Counted from the first letter of the stretch, positions 43,331-52,935 are shown. The stretch: 64,000 nucleotides of DNA from Lysobacterales bacterium (GCA_019187485.1 JABAQR010000016.1:1-64000); one strand, 5' to 3'. Notes: generated by a model not told the origin, from the sequence alone. Translations and numbers: made by a program.

Positions 43331-43922
43331 TCTGCGACGCCTGGCCAGCAGCCTGAACCTTCTGCGGCGGCGGGAGGTGCATGGCTGGCTCGCCAACGAA
43401 TGGAAGCGCCGCCAGCAACTTACCGAGTTGCGCCGCTTGGCAACCGACGTGCGCATCAGCGACAGCGTGCTGGTGATCGGCCATGCGCAAAGTCGGCTGA
43501 AGCTGGGTTCCCGCGTGCAGGTTCGCGAAGGCAGCGTGCTCGCCTTCGGTGATGAGGCAAACGGTTTCGGCAACATCGAGATCGGCGAGGGCACCTGGAT
43601 CGGCCAATACAACAATCTGCGCGCCGGTGGTGGCGATATCCGGATCGGGGCCAATTGCCTGATCAGCCAGTTCTGCACACTGGTGGCATCCAATCATGCC
43701 CATGCGCGAGGCGCGATTATCCAGTCCCAAGGTAGCGACCCGAGCCGCAGCGGCGTGACCCTGGGCGACGATGTCTGGCTGGGCGCCGGGGTGGTCGTGA
43801 CGGCGGGTGCAAGCATTGGCGACGGTGCGGTGATCGGCGCCAACGCAGTGGTGACTGCGAACGTGCCGGCGTATGAGATTTGGGGCGGGGTGCCGGCAAG
43901 GCGTATTGGAGTGCGCAGCTGA
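43320..43922 (+). CDS. Hexapeptide-repeat acyltransferase (LbH family)
   Basis: 200 residues. From about residue 50 the sequence forms left-handed beta-helix hexapeptide repeats (IEIGEGTWIGQYNNLRAGGG, VTLGDDVWLGAGVVVTAGAS), ending with the NodL/WbbJ-like VPAYEIWGGVPARRIG. His and Asn of SNHAHARG could be catalytic. Probably O-acetylates a sugar with acetyl-CoA. GTG start overlapping the preceding glycosyltransferase by 11 bases. Confidence 0.9.
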   Translation: MWADLRRLASSLNLLRRREVHGWLANEWKRRQQLTELRRLATDVRISDSVLVIGHAQSRLKLGSRVQVREGSVLAFGDEANGFGNIEIGEGTWIGQYNNLRAGGGDIRIGANCLISQFCTLVASNHAHARGAIIQSQGSDPSRSGVTLGDDVWLGAGVVVTAGASIGDGAVIGANAVVTANVPAYEIWGGVPARRIGVRS

Positions 43923-45010
43923 GCGGAGCGGCGACCCTGAAACAGAAGTTGGGCTGCTGGTTGCACGAGCGCTGGCGTGCGGAGCTGATACTGCGGTTTC
44001 CACGTCTCGCACAACGCCTTGGGTGGTCGTGGCTGGACCAGTGCAATCGCCACGAGCGCCTGAGCGTGGATCCGGTCAGCGGCGGGCGGGTGTGCCATTG
44101 GGACGACTCCAGCCGATTGACGCTGGCGCGGATCTTTCCTCGCTGCGCCGAAAGGCTGCTGCGGCACCTGCTGGAGCGCTTTCCGGTCGGTTTCAAGTCC
44201 GGACAAGGGATGCCCCGGGCTGGAGTCCCCGATGTCTCGATCCTGATCCCGATCGGGGGCCGCCAGAGACTGCCGCAGTTCCGGCTGGCACTGGCCGCCG
44301 CCCGCGCCCAGGAAGGTGTGGCCTGCGAGGTCATCGTCGTCGAGCAATCACCGATCTCGGAGCTGTCCGAAACATTTCCCGACGGTGTGCGTTATCTGCA
44401 TCAAGTCTCGGAGCCGGGCGCGGAGTTCAACAAGAGTCGTGCATTGAATGCCGGCGCGTTGGCGGCACGAGGAGAAGTCCTCATTATTTTGGATGCGGAC
44501 TACCTGCTACCCCGGCGATTCGCGAGCCAGTGCGTACACGTACTGCAGTCGGTCGAGGCTTTGCGCCCAGCGCGGTGGATTTTCTATCTTGACGAGACCA
44601 GCAGCCAGCAGTTGTCGACAACGCATGACTGCAGTTCCATAAACGGTGTCGAAGCCATTGTCTCGAATAACCCGACGCCGCTCGCTGTCCGTCGTTCCAC
44701 CTATTGGGAAATCGGGGGTCACGACGAGGATTACGTTGGCTGGGGCGGCGAGGACACCGAGTTCCTCGATCGCCTGCGTACCCGGTGTGTGGCCGAAGGG
44801 GGCTGGATGCCGGTGCTGCATGCCTGGCACGAGTCGGCGCCGAAGAAGGCGGATGGTAGCCGCAACCGGGAAAATCATGAGGCGAAGATGGCAGTTCCGG
44901 CGGCGAGCCGGATTCTTGGTCTTCGAAATGCAGCGAGCGAGCCAAGTACGACCGGTTCTACTGCTGTGTCGACAATGCTGTCGAGCGAACCAGGGCGGCG
45001 TCCGGCATGA
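43880..45010 (+). CDS. Glycosyltransferase family 2 protein (GT-A, galactosyltransferase-like C-terminus)
   Basis: 376 residues from TTG 43880, which overlaps the preceding gene by 43 bases; I see no better start. The GT-A core begins at VSILIPIGGRQRLPQFRLAL; the metal motif is DAD in VLIILDADYLLPRRF. The C-terminal part (SNNPTPLAVRRSTYWEIGGHDEDYVGWGGEDTEFLDRL) is the Glyco_transf_7C block of chondroitin-polymerase-like and galactosyl-type enzymes. Inverting transferase; sugar unknown. Confidence 0.85.
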   Translation: MGRGAGKAYWSAQLSGAATLKQKLGCWLHERWRAELILRFPRLAQRLGWSWLDQCNRHERLSVDPVSGGRVCHWDDSSRLTLARIFPRCAERLLRHLLERFPVGFKSGQGMPRAGVPDVSILIPIGGRQRLPQFRLALAAARAQEGVACEVIVVEQSPISELSETFPDGVRYLHQVSEPGAEFNKSRALNAGALAARGEVLIILDADYLLPRRFASQCVHVLQSVEALRPARWIFYLDETSSQQLSTTHDCSSINGVEAIVSNNPTPLAVRRSTYWEIGGHDEDYVGWGGEDTEFLDRLRTRCVAEGGWMPVLHAWHESAPKKADGSRNRENHEAKMAVPAASRILGLRNAASEPSTTGSTAVSTMLSSEPGRRPA

Positions 45011-45982
45011 ACTGGAAACTCACTGCAGGCAAGCTGCGAGACGCTTGGTTGGCCTATCCCGGACAACGACGCGCCTATCGGTCGGTTCCCGCAGGAAAAC
45101 CGATCTTCCTCACCGGTACCCACCGCAGCGGCACCACCTGGCTGGCCAAGATGCTGGCCGCGAGTGGCATCTGGTATATCCATGAACCGTTCTTCCCCGG
45201 CAAAGGGCGCTGGCCGAGGTCGTTCGACTATCGCGAAAGCGGAACGCCTGACCCCGCAATCGATGCACTGTTTTCCGATGTGCTGAATGGAGGATTCCGT
45301 CGGGCCTTGAATCTGCCCAATGCAGATCATCCGCTGATGCCGCTGCGCCTGTTCAGGCCTGAGGTTCCGAGGGTGCTGGTCAAGGCCCGATCGCTTGCCT
45401 GCTGACCGAATATCTGACGCGTCGTTTCGACCTGCAGACCCTGATCCTGTTCCGCCATCCGGCCAGTTTCGTCGCCAGTCTCTGTCGCCTGGGTTGGCCG
45501 CGGGGGTCTTCCTGCGCCAGTTTCTCAATGACCAGCCATTGATGCAGGCGCACCTTGAGCCATTTCGCGCAATCCTTGAGCGATTTGCCCATGAGGACAG
45601 TCTGGAGTCTGCGGCAGTAATGCATGGCGCCCTGACGGCGGTGCTGTGGCGTTTCGTGCAATCCGGAATCGGGAAGCCGGTCCTGTACGAGGAACTGTGC
45701 TCTGATCCCGTGAATGAACTTGAACGACTGTTCAATCATCTGGAACTTCCATACGGACAGGGTGTTGCTGCTTTTCACGAAGCGGCGTGTCTTGCTCCGG
45801 CCAAGGCTGCCAAGGATTACCGCCCGCATGCTGTTGTCCGCAACAGTCTCGCAATGTCCCGGAACTGGAGAACGGAACTGGATCAGCGAGACGTCGAGAC
45901 CGTGCGTGCAATTTGGGAATGCTTCGACATTCCCTTGTATCGCGGCGCGGATCAATGGTCGACGCAGACAGACCAAGCATGA
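45007..45982 (+). pseudogene. Sulfotransferase gene broken by two frameshifts
   Basis: Frame 1 (45007 to about 45384) gives MNWKLTAGKLRDAWLAYPGQ and the PAPS loop IFLTGTHRSGTTWLAKML, then runs to a stop at 45405. The homologous protein continues in another frame from about 45387 (PIACLLTEYLTRRFDLQTLI, LFRHPASFVASLCRLGWP, with the 3'-phosphate motif) and again shifts at the G5 run near 45500 into FLRQFLNDQPLMQAHLEPF through to 45982. Both shifts equal a missing base. As it stands no full enzyme is made. It would have been about 325 residues, probably sulfating the glycan. Sequencing error is possible. Confidence 0.85.
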
Positions 45983-46965
45983 GCGAGGGAACTGTCTCCG
46001 TGATCATTCCCGTAAGGAACCGTGCGGGGATGTTGCGAGAAGCGCTCGGCTCGGTGTTGAAGCAGACCTACGGATCGATCGAACTGTTCATCGTCGATGA
46101 CGGTTCCACTGACGAGACGTCGGAGGTAGCTCAGGCGCTGGAGAAGGAGAACGCCGGCGTGGTGCGGATGCTATCGCAGGCCAACGCCGGCCCGGGCGCG
46201 GCACGCAATCTGGGCTTGCAGCACGCGCGCGGCGAGTTCGTCCAGTACCTCGATTCCGACGACTTGATCGAACCGCGCAAGTTCGAGTGGCAGGTGCGGG
46301 CCTTGCAGGACAACCCCTGGGCGGGTGTGGCCTACGGCCTGACCCGGCGCGTGAATCTGGCTACGGGTGAGACGAGGGATTGGGCGCGCACCGGCGAGGA
46401 CATCGAGAACATCTTTCCTTCTTTTCTGATGAAGCGAGGCTGGGACACCAACGCGCCGCTGTGGCGCCGCAGCAGTTGCGAAGCCATCGGTCCCTGGCTG
46501 GAGCTGTGTTGCATGGAGGACTGGGAGCACGACCTGCGTGCCGGCCTGCTCGGTATCAAGCCGGTGCGCGTCGATGCACATGTCGCCACCGTGCGCGACC
46601 ACACCGGCCCCCGATCCAGCGGGATGAACACGGGCTTCACCCCTGATCTCACACGGGATGTCTTTCTCGCCCATCGATCGATCTGGCGGAGGATGAAGGC
46701 TGCGGGTCGCACGGACTGGAGCTATCTTGAGGAGTTCTCGCGCAAGCTGTTCTGGATCGCCCGCATGTGTGGCGAGCGCGGATTGCTTGCCGAAGCCGAA
46801 GAAGCCTTGGCCATTGCCGACGAGATGATGGCCGGGCGCAGTGCGGCAAAACGCCTGCGCCTCTTTCGCGCCATGGTGCGGGTGCTGGGCTGGCGCCGCG
46901 CGGTGGCACTTGGCGAGCGGGCGAGGCGAGGGGGGTGGCAATCAGGAGCAACGGCCCTTGCCTGA
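45979..46965 (+). CDS. Glycosyltransferase family 2 protein
   Basis: 328 residues, GT-A fold: VSVIIPVRNRAGMLREALGSVL, IVDDGSTDETSEVAQ, GPGAARNLGLQHARGEFVQYLDSDDLIEP with the DSDD metal motif. ATG in an ATGA overlap with the broken sulfotransferase gene. It shares its start organisation with the transferases at 46958 and 51973. Inverting enzyme, sugar unknown. Confidence 0.92.
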   Translation: MSEGTVSVIIPVRNRAGMLREALGSVLKQTYGSIELFIVDDGSTDETSEVAQALEKENAGVVRMLSQANAGPGAARNLGLQHARGEFVQYLDSDDLIEPRKFEWQVRALQDNPWAGVAYGLTRRVNLATGETRDWARTGEDIENIFPSFLMKRGWDTNAPLWRRSSCEAIGPWLELCCMEDWEHDLRAGLLGIKPVRVDAHVATVRDHTGPRSSGMNTGFTPDLTRDVFLAHRSIWRRMKAAGRTDWSYLEEFSRKLFWIARMCGERGLLAEAEEALAIADEMMAGRSAAKRLRLFRAMVRVLGWRRAVALGERARRGGWQSGATALA

Positions 46966-47953
46966 ACGGCGGGCACCGCGCGTATCGGTGGTAATGAGCG
47001 TCTTCAATGACTCCGAGCGGTTGCGTACCGCCGTCGCCAGCATCCTCGGGCAGACCTGGCGCGATCTGGAACTGATCGTCATCGATGATGGTTCCACGGA
47101 TGGAAGCGGGGAGTTGCTGGATGAACTCGCGGCCGCGGATGTCCGCCTGCGGGTGATCCATCAGGACAATACCGGCCTGACCCGCGCGCTGATCCGCGGT
47201 TGCTCCGAAACGCGTGGCGAATTCATCGCCCGACAGGATTCCGACGACTGGTCGCATCCGCAGCGCATCGCCGAGCAGGTGGCCCTGCTGGACGGCGACC
47301 CCGGCATCGGCTTCGTGTCCTGCGCCACGCAGTACCTCGGGCCCGCGGACGAGCCGTTGTGCGTCATCTCACGCACGACCGATTCCGTGCAGGCCACGGA
47401 AGGACTGCTTCATCGCCGCGAAGGCCCGCCCGCGCATGGCAGCGTGATGTTCCGCTCAACGCTGTATCGCGAAGTCGGCGGCTATCGCGGTCAGTTCCGT
47501 TATTCGCAGGATTCCGATCTATGGCTGCGAATGGGGGAGCGCGCCCGCATCGGCTATGTGCCGGGTATTCGGTACGCGCACCGCAAGGATGCCGCCAGCA
47601 CTTCGGGCGCCGCGCGGCCGGCGCAGCGCCGTTTCGGAGAATTGGGGCATCTGTGTCGCAAGTCGCGACTCGCGGGGCAGAGTGAACAGCCCTGGCTGGA
47701 CGAAGCCGAAACGCTGTCGGCCCGCGTTCGGGACGGTGTAGCGCAAGATCCGCGCGCCCGCCGACGGGCGATGGCGGATGCCAATTATCTACTTGGATCC
47801 ATCTTGACAGCCTCGAAAAACACACGCGCACAGATCTACTTGTTGGAAGCTATTCGCTTGATTCCGCTACGTCCGAAACCCTGGATCCGCCTGGTGCAGT
47901 CCGGCCTAACCGGTCGGAAGGTCCCTGCATTTGATTTTGAAGATGCGCGTTGA
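46958..47953 (+). CDS. Glycosyltransferase family 2 protein
   Basis: 331 residues. VSVVMSVFNDSERLRTAVASIL, IVIDDGSTDGSGELL, ETRGEFIARQDSDDWSHPQRI (metal motif DSDD) and FRYSQDSDLWLRM in the acceptor part. The start is a TTG at 46958 with AGGAG about nine bases upstream; the frame is open farther 5' but lies inside the previous gene. It overlaps that gene by eight bases. Last gene before a 197-bp gap and an AT-richer stretch. Confidence 0.9.
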   Translation: MPERRAPRVSVVMSVFNDSERLRTAVASILGQTWRDLELIVIDDGSTDGSGELLDELAAADVRLRVIHQDNTGLTRALIRGCSETRGEFIARQDSDDWSHPQRIAEQVALLDGDPGIGFVSCATQYLGPADEPLCVISRTTDSVQATEGLLHRREGPPAHGSVMFRSTLYREVGGYRGQFRYSQDSDLWLRMGERARIGYVPGIRYAHRKDAASTSGAARPAQRRFGELGHLCRKSRLAGQSEQPWLDEAETLSARVRDGVAQDPRARRRAMADANYLLGSILTASKNTRAQIYLLEAIRLIPLRPKPWIRLVQSGLTGRKVPAFDFEDAR

Positions 47954-48150
47954 AGCTGTCGGTTTGTGCTGAAGATACCCACTCCGACTCCTACACGGCG
48001 GGCACCGTTTTCGTCACACTCATGCTATTCAAGCCGGCAGTGACGATTAGCAGGTGACTGATGGTCACGGTTGTAGTGCGCGGCTTTCGCATCTCTGCTC
48101 CTGGATTCGGTTGCTTTGGGTGTTATTCGCATGAGTGAAGGGGCGAGCTT

Positions 48151-48774
48151 GTGAATGAGAGTGAAGGAAGGTCAGCGTTGACTTTGGCGGAGCGGTGCAT
48201 GCTGGCACTCGGAGTTCGGCGAAGCTTGATCATCGAAAGGATGGTTTCCGGACTTCGAAATGCGGGTGGGGTTGGGCTGCACCTCGGCTGTGGCAGAAAG
48301 TACATCGAAGGGATGGTCAATTGCGACAAGTACTCAGAATTGGCTGATGTTGCCCTTGATATGACAGATCTTTCTGCGTATCAGGATGCGTCCATTGGGC
48401 TGATCGAGACGCACCATGCCATAGAGCACCTTGGTTTCAATGATGCTGAGGCAGCATTGAAGGAATGGGCGAGAGTGCTACGAACAGGCGGATATTTGGT
48501 TGTTTCATGCCCGGATTTCGGAGCGATTTGCTGGAAGTGGATTCGAAGTACCTTGGTCGGCAGAGTGGCGGACAGAAGTGCGGCTCGGAGCTACATACTG
48601 AAAATGGTATGCGGCTCACAGGAGAATGCGGGGATGTTCCATCGAAGCCACTACGACAGGCGATTGATGCGGGAGAAGCTCGAGTCGCTGGGATTCTCAG
48701 TAGTCTGCCAGCTGAAGAGTTATCCGAGTCGACCTACCCCGTCGTTTGTGACCATTGCAGTGCGCGTGAGGTAG
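48151..48774 (+). CDS. Class I SAM-dependent methyltransferase
   Basis: 207 residues. SAM loop GVGLHLGCGRKYIEGMVNCD, then DVALDMTDLSAYQDASIGLIETHHAIEHLGFNDAEAALKEWARVLRTGGYLVVSCPDF, the Methyltransf_11 pattern. GTG start with AAGGGG upstream. Base composition is clearly more AT-rich than neighbours, as in the next gene, which suggests separate acquisition. Likely target is a sugar of the glycan. Confidence 0.87.
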   Translation: MNESEGRSALTLAERCMLALGVRRSLIIERMVSGLRNAGGVGLHLGCGRKYIEGMVNCDKYSELADVALDMTDLSAYQDASIGLIETHHAIEHLGFNDAEAALKEWARVLRTGGYLVVSCPDFGAICWKWIRSTLVGRVADRSAARSYILKMVCGSQENAGMFHRSHYDRRLMREKLESLGFSVVCQLKSYPSRPTPSFVTIAVRVR

Positions 48775-48778
48775 GCGG

Positions 48779-49474
48779 TTGAAAGACAATCATCGTCGAT
48801 CAGTATGCTGCATAGTGGGGTGGCATTTCCCCAAAGCTACATTCACCGCATCCAACTTTCCCCTTTCGTTGGATGTCTTTGTGCTTTCACACGCTCCAAT
48901 CAATCGGGTGCCGAAATACGTGTTCGACATGGTCGGGGCGGAGAGGATTCTTGCAAGACCAAACATCGGATACGACTGGGGCGCATACCAGCAATTCATC
49001 GAATCGATCGATATTGATGAATACGAATACGCATTCTTCATGCATGATGACGTTGTTATAAATTCATCGCGCATATTTTCGGACGCGTCCGCGCTACTGG
49101 AAAAGTGCGAAATCGTTGGTTTGAGGAGTCAAGGGATACATGACTGGGCGTCCGTCATAACGCCAGCAATGTTTGCTCACATGAGCAACCCGCCTGCGGT
49201 CGGATGTACAAGATTTCCTGTTGTTCGAGGGTCGTTCTTCGCGACACGACCAAAAGTGATCAAAGCTGTTCGTCCAATTCAGGTTTTCTGGGACAGGTTC
49301 CAAATTGATATTGGTTACGGGAATCACAGTTTGGTCGCATTCTGCAGTTCGGTCGATTCAGCGTTTGGGCACGCCGCGTTCGCTTGGTTGGCCGATCACA
49401 TGGATGACGTGCCGATGCACGAGATGGTTCGGGGCGGGAATTCGACGGCGAGTGCTAGAGAGCAGTTTGATTAA
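48779..49474 (+). CDS. Hypothetical glycan-locus protein (rhamnan-synthesis-F/DUF616-like)
   Basis: 231 residues from TTG 48779, four bases after the previous stop. Not firmly recognised. The stretches SLDVFVLSHAP, RPNIGYDWGAYQQFIESIDIDEYEYAFFMHDDVVIN recall RgpF-like and GT-A proteins (NIGYDWGAY for an N-x-G-x-D-x-G motif; HDD as possible metal site). AT-rich like its neighbour. Its last codons (REQFD and stop) lie inside the left end of a MITE, so the natural C-terminus may have been replaced. Confidence 0.7.
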   Translation: MKDNHRRSVCCIVGWHFPKATFTASNFPLSLDVFVLSHAPINRVPKYVFDMVGAERILARPNIGYDWGAYQQFIESIDIDEYEYAFFMHDDVVINSSRIFSDASALLEKCEIVGLRSQGIHDWASVITPAMFAHMSNPPAVGCTRFPVVRGSFFATRPKVIKAVRPIQVFWDRFQIDIGYGNHSLVAFCSSVDSAFGHAAFAWLADHMDDVPMHEMVRGGNSTASAREQFD

Positions 49475-49559
49475 CCTCAATTTCTGCCCCTTCAGCGGCT
49501 GTAAGTCGTTGATTAATGGGCTGTCGCAACTTCGAGTTCTGGGTTAATCAAACTGCTCT
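49459..49559. mobile_element. 101-bp MITE with perfect 18-bp terminal inverted repeats
   Basis: Left end AGAGCAGTTTGATTAACC (49459-49476) and right end GGTTAATCAAACTGCTCT (49542-49559) are perfect inverted copies. The 65-bp interior is not coding. AG flanks both sides and may be a short target duplication. It supplies the stop codon of the upstream gene. No transposase in the window has related ends. Confidence 0.8.
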
Positions 49560-49784
49560 AGAAGCGGCGGTTTCATTCGCATCGTCCGTGGCGTAGTACG
49601 ACGACTGTTGGTGGCACGAATGACAGCGCGGTGGCGGAATTGGCTTGCTGTCGATTGGGTCTTGATGCGGTTGGTGAAGCTGATTGCGGGGCGGCCTGAT
49701 TGGCGATCCACTTGATTCTGCGGACGGAACTTGAATTTGGAATGCGAGTGAGCGGTGAAAGAATGTGCATCCTAAACCGCTGAC
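49560..49784. other. Intergenic stretch after the MITE
   Basis: 225 bases (310 from the last stop codon to the next start, including the MITE). No supportable gene, no hairpin with a T run. It may carry a promoter for the next glycosyltransferase gene, but I see no clear boxes. Confidence 0.4.
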
Positions 49785-50951
49785 ATGAGAATCCTTGTCG
49801 GAGCCGACGCTCCGCCCAATCCGGACTCCGGCGCCGCCGGAACCGTGGTGGCCACCAACTTGGCGCTACGGACGCTGGGACACGAGGTGGAGGCCTTCTG
49901 GGATGTTGACCTTGCCCACCGCATCCGACACTGGAACCTGCACTACTGGCTGGAACTTCCGCGCGAATATCGGCGGGAAGTGGCAAGGCGCTGCTCGGGC
50001 AAGGACTACGACGTCATCCAGTTGAGTCAGCCCCATGCGTGGATGGCGGCAAGGGATCACCAGCGGCGCCGGCGGCGCGGAATCATCGTCAACCGCAGCC
50101 ATGGCCTCGAATGCATGGCCGATCATGCGCTGGCACGCGGGCACCGGGAGCTGGGCATGCCGGCCAACCGCTTTCCCCGCAACCTGCTGGCGCCCGCCCT
50201 GCAGCGCAGGCTGCACGCCTCGATCGACAGGGTGGTGCGATTCTCGGATGGCCTGATCGTGCCGGCGCAGGACATCAAGGACCACCTCGTTGCCCACCAT
50301 GGCGCCGACCCGGAGCGGGTGGCCGTCATCCACCATGGCGTGCCCGAGGCGTTCCTGCGCACGCCGGTTCGCCCCATGAGTGTCGAGCGACTCTCGCGCA
50401 TGCTGTGCGTGGCGCAGTATTCCTTCATCAAGGGGCCGCAGTTCCTGGCCCGGGCGGCAAGCCAAGTATTGCGTTGTAATTCGAGGGCCAGCCTGACCTG
50501 GGTCTGCAGCCGCGTCCATCACGCCGAGGCACGCAGCCTGTTTCCTTCCGAGCTGCAACCGCGGGTCACATTGCTGGACTGGCAGGCCCAGGATGAACTG
50601 ATCGCACTCTATGACTCCCACGGAATCGGACTGGCGCATTCACTTTATGAAGGCGCAGCCAAGGCCTGCGCCGAAGCGATGGCGCGTGGGCAGGTGCTTG
50701 TCAGCAGTGCCGTGGGCGCAGTGAAGGACCATGTCCGCCACGGCGAGAACGGATTTGTGGTGGACGTGGGTGACTGGCAGGGCATGGCCAAGGCGGCGCT
50801 TGCGGTGATGGATGACCTCCCCCGGGCGCAGCGGATTGCTCAAGCGGCAAGAAGAACCATGTCCCGGATGAGTTGGGACGCTTGTGCACAGTCTGCGGTG
50901 AAGTTCTACGAACGGTTGCTGGTCATGAGGCAGCCGGCGGTGCTCGCGTGA
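49785..50951 (+). CDS. Glycosyltransferase family 4 protein
   Basis: 388 residues, GT-B. MRILVGADAPPNPDSGAAGT at the N-terminus with a Gly-rich acceptor loop; donor domain around RMLCVAQYSFIKGPQFLARAAS, VTLLDWQAQDELIALYDSHGIGLAHSLYEGAAKACAEAMARGQVLVSS, with the second Glu of EX7E in the SLYEGAAKACAEAMA region. GC-rich again after the AT-rich pair. Sugar unknown. Confidence 0.88.
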   Translation: MRILVGADAPPNPDSGAAGTVVATNLALRTLGHEVEAFWDVDLAHRIRHWNLHYWLELPREYRREVARRCSGKDYDVIQLSQPHAWMAARDHQRRRRRGIIVNRSHGLECMADHALARGHRELGMPANRFPRNLLAPALQRRLHASIDRVVRFSDGLIVPAQDIKDHLVAHHGADPERVAVIHHGVPEAFLRTPVRPMSVERLSRMLCVAQYSFIKGPQFLARAASQVLRCNSRASLTWVCSRVHHAEARSLFPSELQPRVTLLDWQAQDELIALYDSHGIGLAHSLYEGAAKACAEAMARGQVLVSSAVGAVKDHVRHGENGFVVDVGDWQGMAKAALAVMDDLPRAQRIAQAARRTMSRMSWDACAQSAVKFYERLLVMRQPAVLA

Positions 50952-51079
50952 CAAATGGGCGCACCCCCGTGGCAGGCGATTGCGACAGTCTGGAACCTCA
51001 TGGAGTTCGGTGCGGTGGCACAGGGGACGGCCGGGTGGATAGGGCTGCAACAGGGCAGGTTTGCGAATCCTTCCGGGAA

Positions 51080-51976
51080 ATGGAAGTGAGCCTGTCGATC
51101 GCGATCCCGAGTTTTCGTCGCGGCGAGATTGCGCTGGCCAGCATCAGGGCTCTGTCGGCCTTGGAGCGGAAGGCAGACGAGATTCTGCTGGTGGACCAAA
51201 CCCAGGATCATCCTCCGGACGTGGTGGAAGCGCTGCAGGCACTGCACGACGCCGGCACCATCCGTTGGCTGCGCCTGTCCGAACCCAGCATTCCGCATGC
51301 GATGAACGTGGGATTGTTGCAGGCAAGGTCGGAGGTTGTGCTCTTTCTTGACGACGACATGGTTCCAGATGCACGGCTTGTTGCGGTCCATGCCGAGGCG
51401 CAGGCACAGGCTCCGGGTCTCGTCGCAGGGCAGGTGTTACAGCCCGACCAAAAGCCCGAACCTCTTCGGTCCGGCGAACCCTTCCGCTTCAACAGCATCG
51501 CCCCGGCGGATATCCGCGAGTTCATGGGAGGCAATTTCTCGGTGAACCGGAAGATGGCGCTGGAACTGGGCGGTTTCGACGAGAACTTCGTCGGTGCCGC
51601 CTACCGATTCGAGGCCGAGTTCGCGTACCGCTGGCTTCACAGCTTTGAGGTCATTCGGTTCGAGCCGGCCGCCTCCATCCACCATCTGGCCATCCCCACA
51701 GGCGGCACCCGTGCCCATGGCCATCACCTGCGTACGGTCAAACCGACTCACGCCGTGGGTGCCTACTACTACTGGCTGTGCACCCGGAATCCCGGCTGGC
51801 GGCGACAAGCGCTTTTGCGCCCGCTGCGCGCGGTGCGCACCCGCCACCATCTGCGACGGCCTTGGTGGATCCCGTTGACACTGCTCGCGGAGTTGCGAGG
51901 GTTTCTGATGGCCTTGCAATTGAATCGGAAAGGGCCAAGTCTGGTTCACACAGTGTCTGGGGCACGGCACGGATGA
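51080..51976 (+). CDS. Glycosyltransferase family 2 protein
   Basis: 298 residues, GT-A: LSIAIPSFRRGEIALASIRALS, ILLVDQTQDHP, HAMNVGLLQARSEVVLFLDDDMVPDA with metal motif DDD, FMGGNFSVNRKMALELGGFDENF. ATG 51080; a GTG three codons later is an alternative. 128 bases separate it from the preceding stop. A piece of this gene (WLRLSEPSIPHAMNVG region) recurs in the chimeric ORF at 54988. ATGA overlap with the next gene. Confidence 0.9.
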   Translation: MEVSLSIAIPSFRRGEIALASIRALSALERKADEILLVDQTQDHPPDVVEALQALHDAGTIRWLRLSEPSIPHAMNVGLLQARSEVVLFLDDDMVPDARLVAVHAEAQAQAPGLVAGQVLQPDQKPEPLRSGEPFRFNSIAPADIREFMGGNFSVNRKMALELGGFDENFVGAAYRFEAEFAYRWLHSFEVIRFEPAASIHHLAIPTGGTRAHGHHLRTVKPTHAVGAYYYWLCTRNPGWRRQALLRPLRAVRTRHHLRRPWWIPLTLLAELRGFLMALQLNRKGPSLVHTVSGARHG

Positions 51977-52935
51977 GTTTGCCTCTGATCTCGGTTGTGA
52001 TTCCCGCATACAACGCAGAGCAAACGATCGAGCGTTGCATCGCGTCGGTCTTGGCCGATCCGCACGACGCCGTGGAAATTGTTGTTGTAGATGACGGCTC
52101 CACCGACAGGACGGCTCAGATACTGCAAGCGGCGGCGGTTCGCTATCCGGGCTTGGTGCGAGTTCTTAGCCAGAGTAACAGCGGCGCATGTGCGGCGCGC
52201 AATGCAGGCATGGAGGCTGCCTCAGGAGAATTCATCCAGTTCCTCGATAGCGACGACGAACTGATAGGGCACAAACTCCAGCAGGCGATCGTTGCGTTCC
52301 AAGCGCGACCGGAACTTGCCTGTGTTTATTCCGATATGGAAGTCGTCGTCGATGCTTCGTCCGGGTGAATTGTGTCCGCCGACCACGAAAACATTGAAGC
52401 GTTGATTGAACGGCGAGCCGGACATTTTACATGCGCGCTGAACACCAACATGCCAGTGTGGCGAACCAGCTTTCTGAGGGCGTCTGGCTTGTTCTGGAGA
52501 GAGAACCTGCCTTGTTGGCAGGAGTCTGTCTACTACGTCGAGCTACTCACCGAACTCGAGTCGCCACGACAAGTGTTCCATACCGGATCAGTCGGCGTCA
52601 GGTTTCATCGTCCGGCCAGATTTGCTGGCCTGTCCTCTGGCTATTGGTCCTCGCGCTATATCAGGGGGCAGTTGTTGGCGATTGCGATGCTCCATGCGCG
52701 CTGCATGTCCAAGGGAATGCGTGCCAAGACGCTGGAAATGCAGCGCGACAGGTTTCAACGAAATCTGCTTGTCCGGTCTGTAGTGGGGAATGCTCCGGAT
52801 GCATGGAAGGACGTTTCACTCGCCATGCGTTCAATCCCACCTAGTCTGCATTGGAGAATTTTTTCCCGCCTGCCGTTTTCGGTTGTGAGGGCTACCTACT
52901 CTGTTTACAGAAGCCTACGCGCATGGCTGAACTGA
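51973..52935 (+). pseudogene. Glycosyltransferase family 2 gene with in-frame TGA
   Basis: One continuous frame of 321 codons interrupted only by TGA at 52366-52368. Before it: ISVVIPAYNAEQTIERCIAS, VVVDDGSTDRTAQ, GACAARNAGMEAASGEFIQFLDSDDELIG (132 residues, complete nucleotide-binding part). After it: SADHENIEALIERRAGHFTC and about 170 more residues typical of the acceptor half. SG-TGA-IV could be a TGG (Trp) to TGA change. Without readthrough the product lacks its second half. Overlaps the acyltransferase start by 13 bases. Confidence 0.85.

Noticed and set aside
52372-52935. Independent gene starting after the TGA
   Set aside because: It is the same frame as the upstream glycosyltransferase and encodes only the second half of such an enzyme, so a broken gene explains it better.
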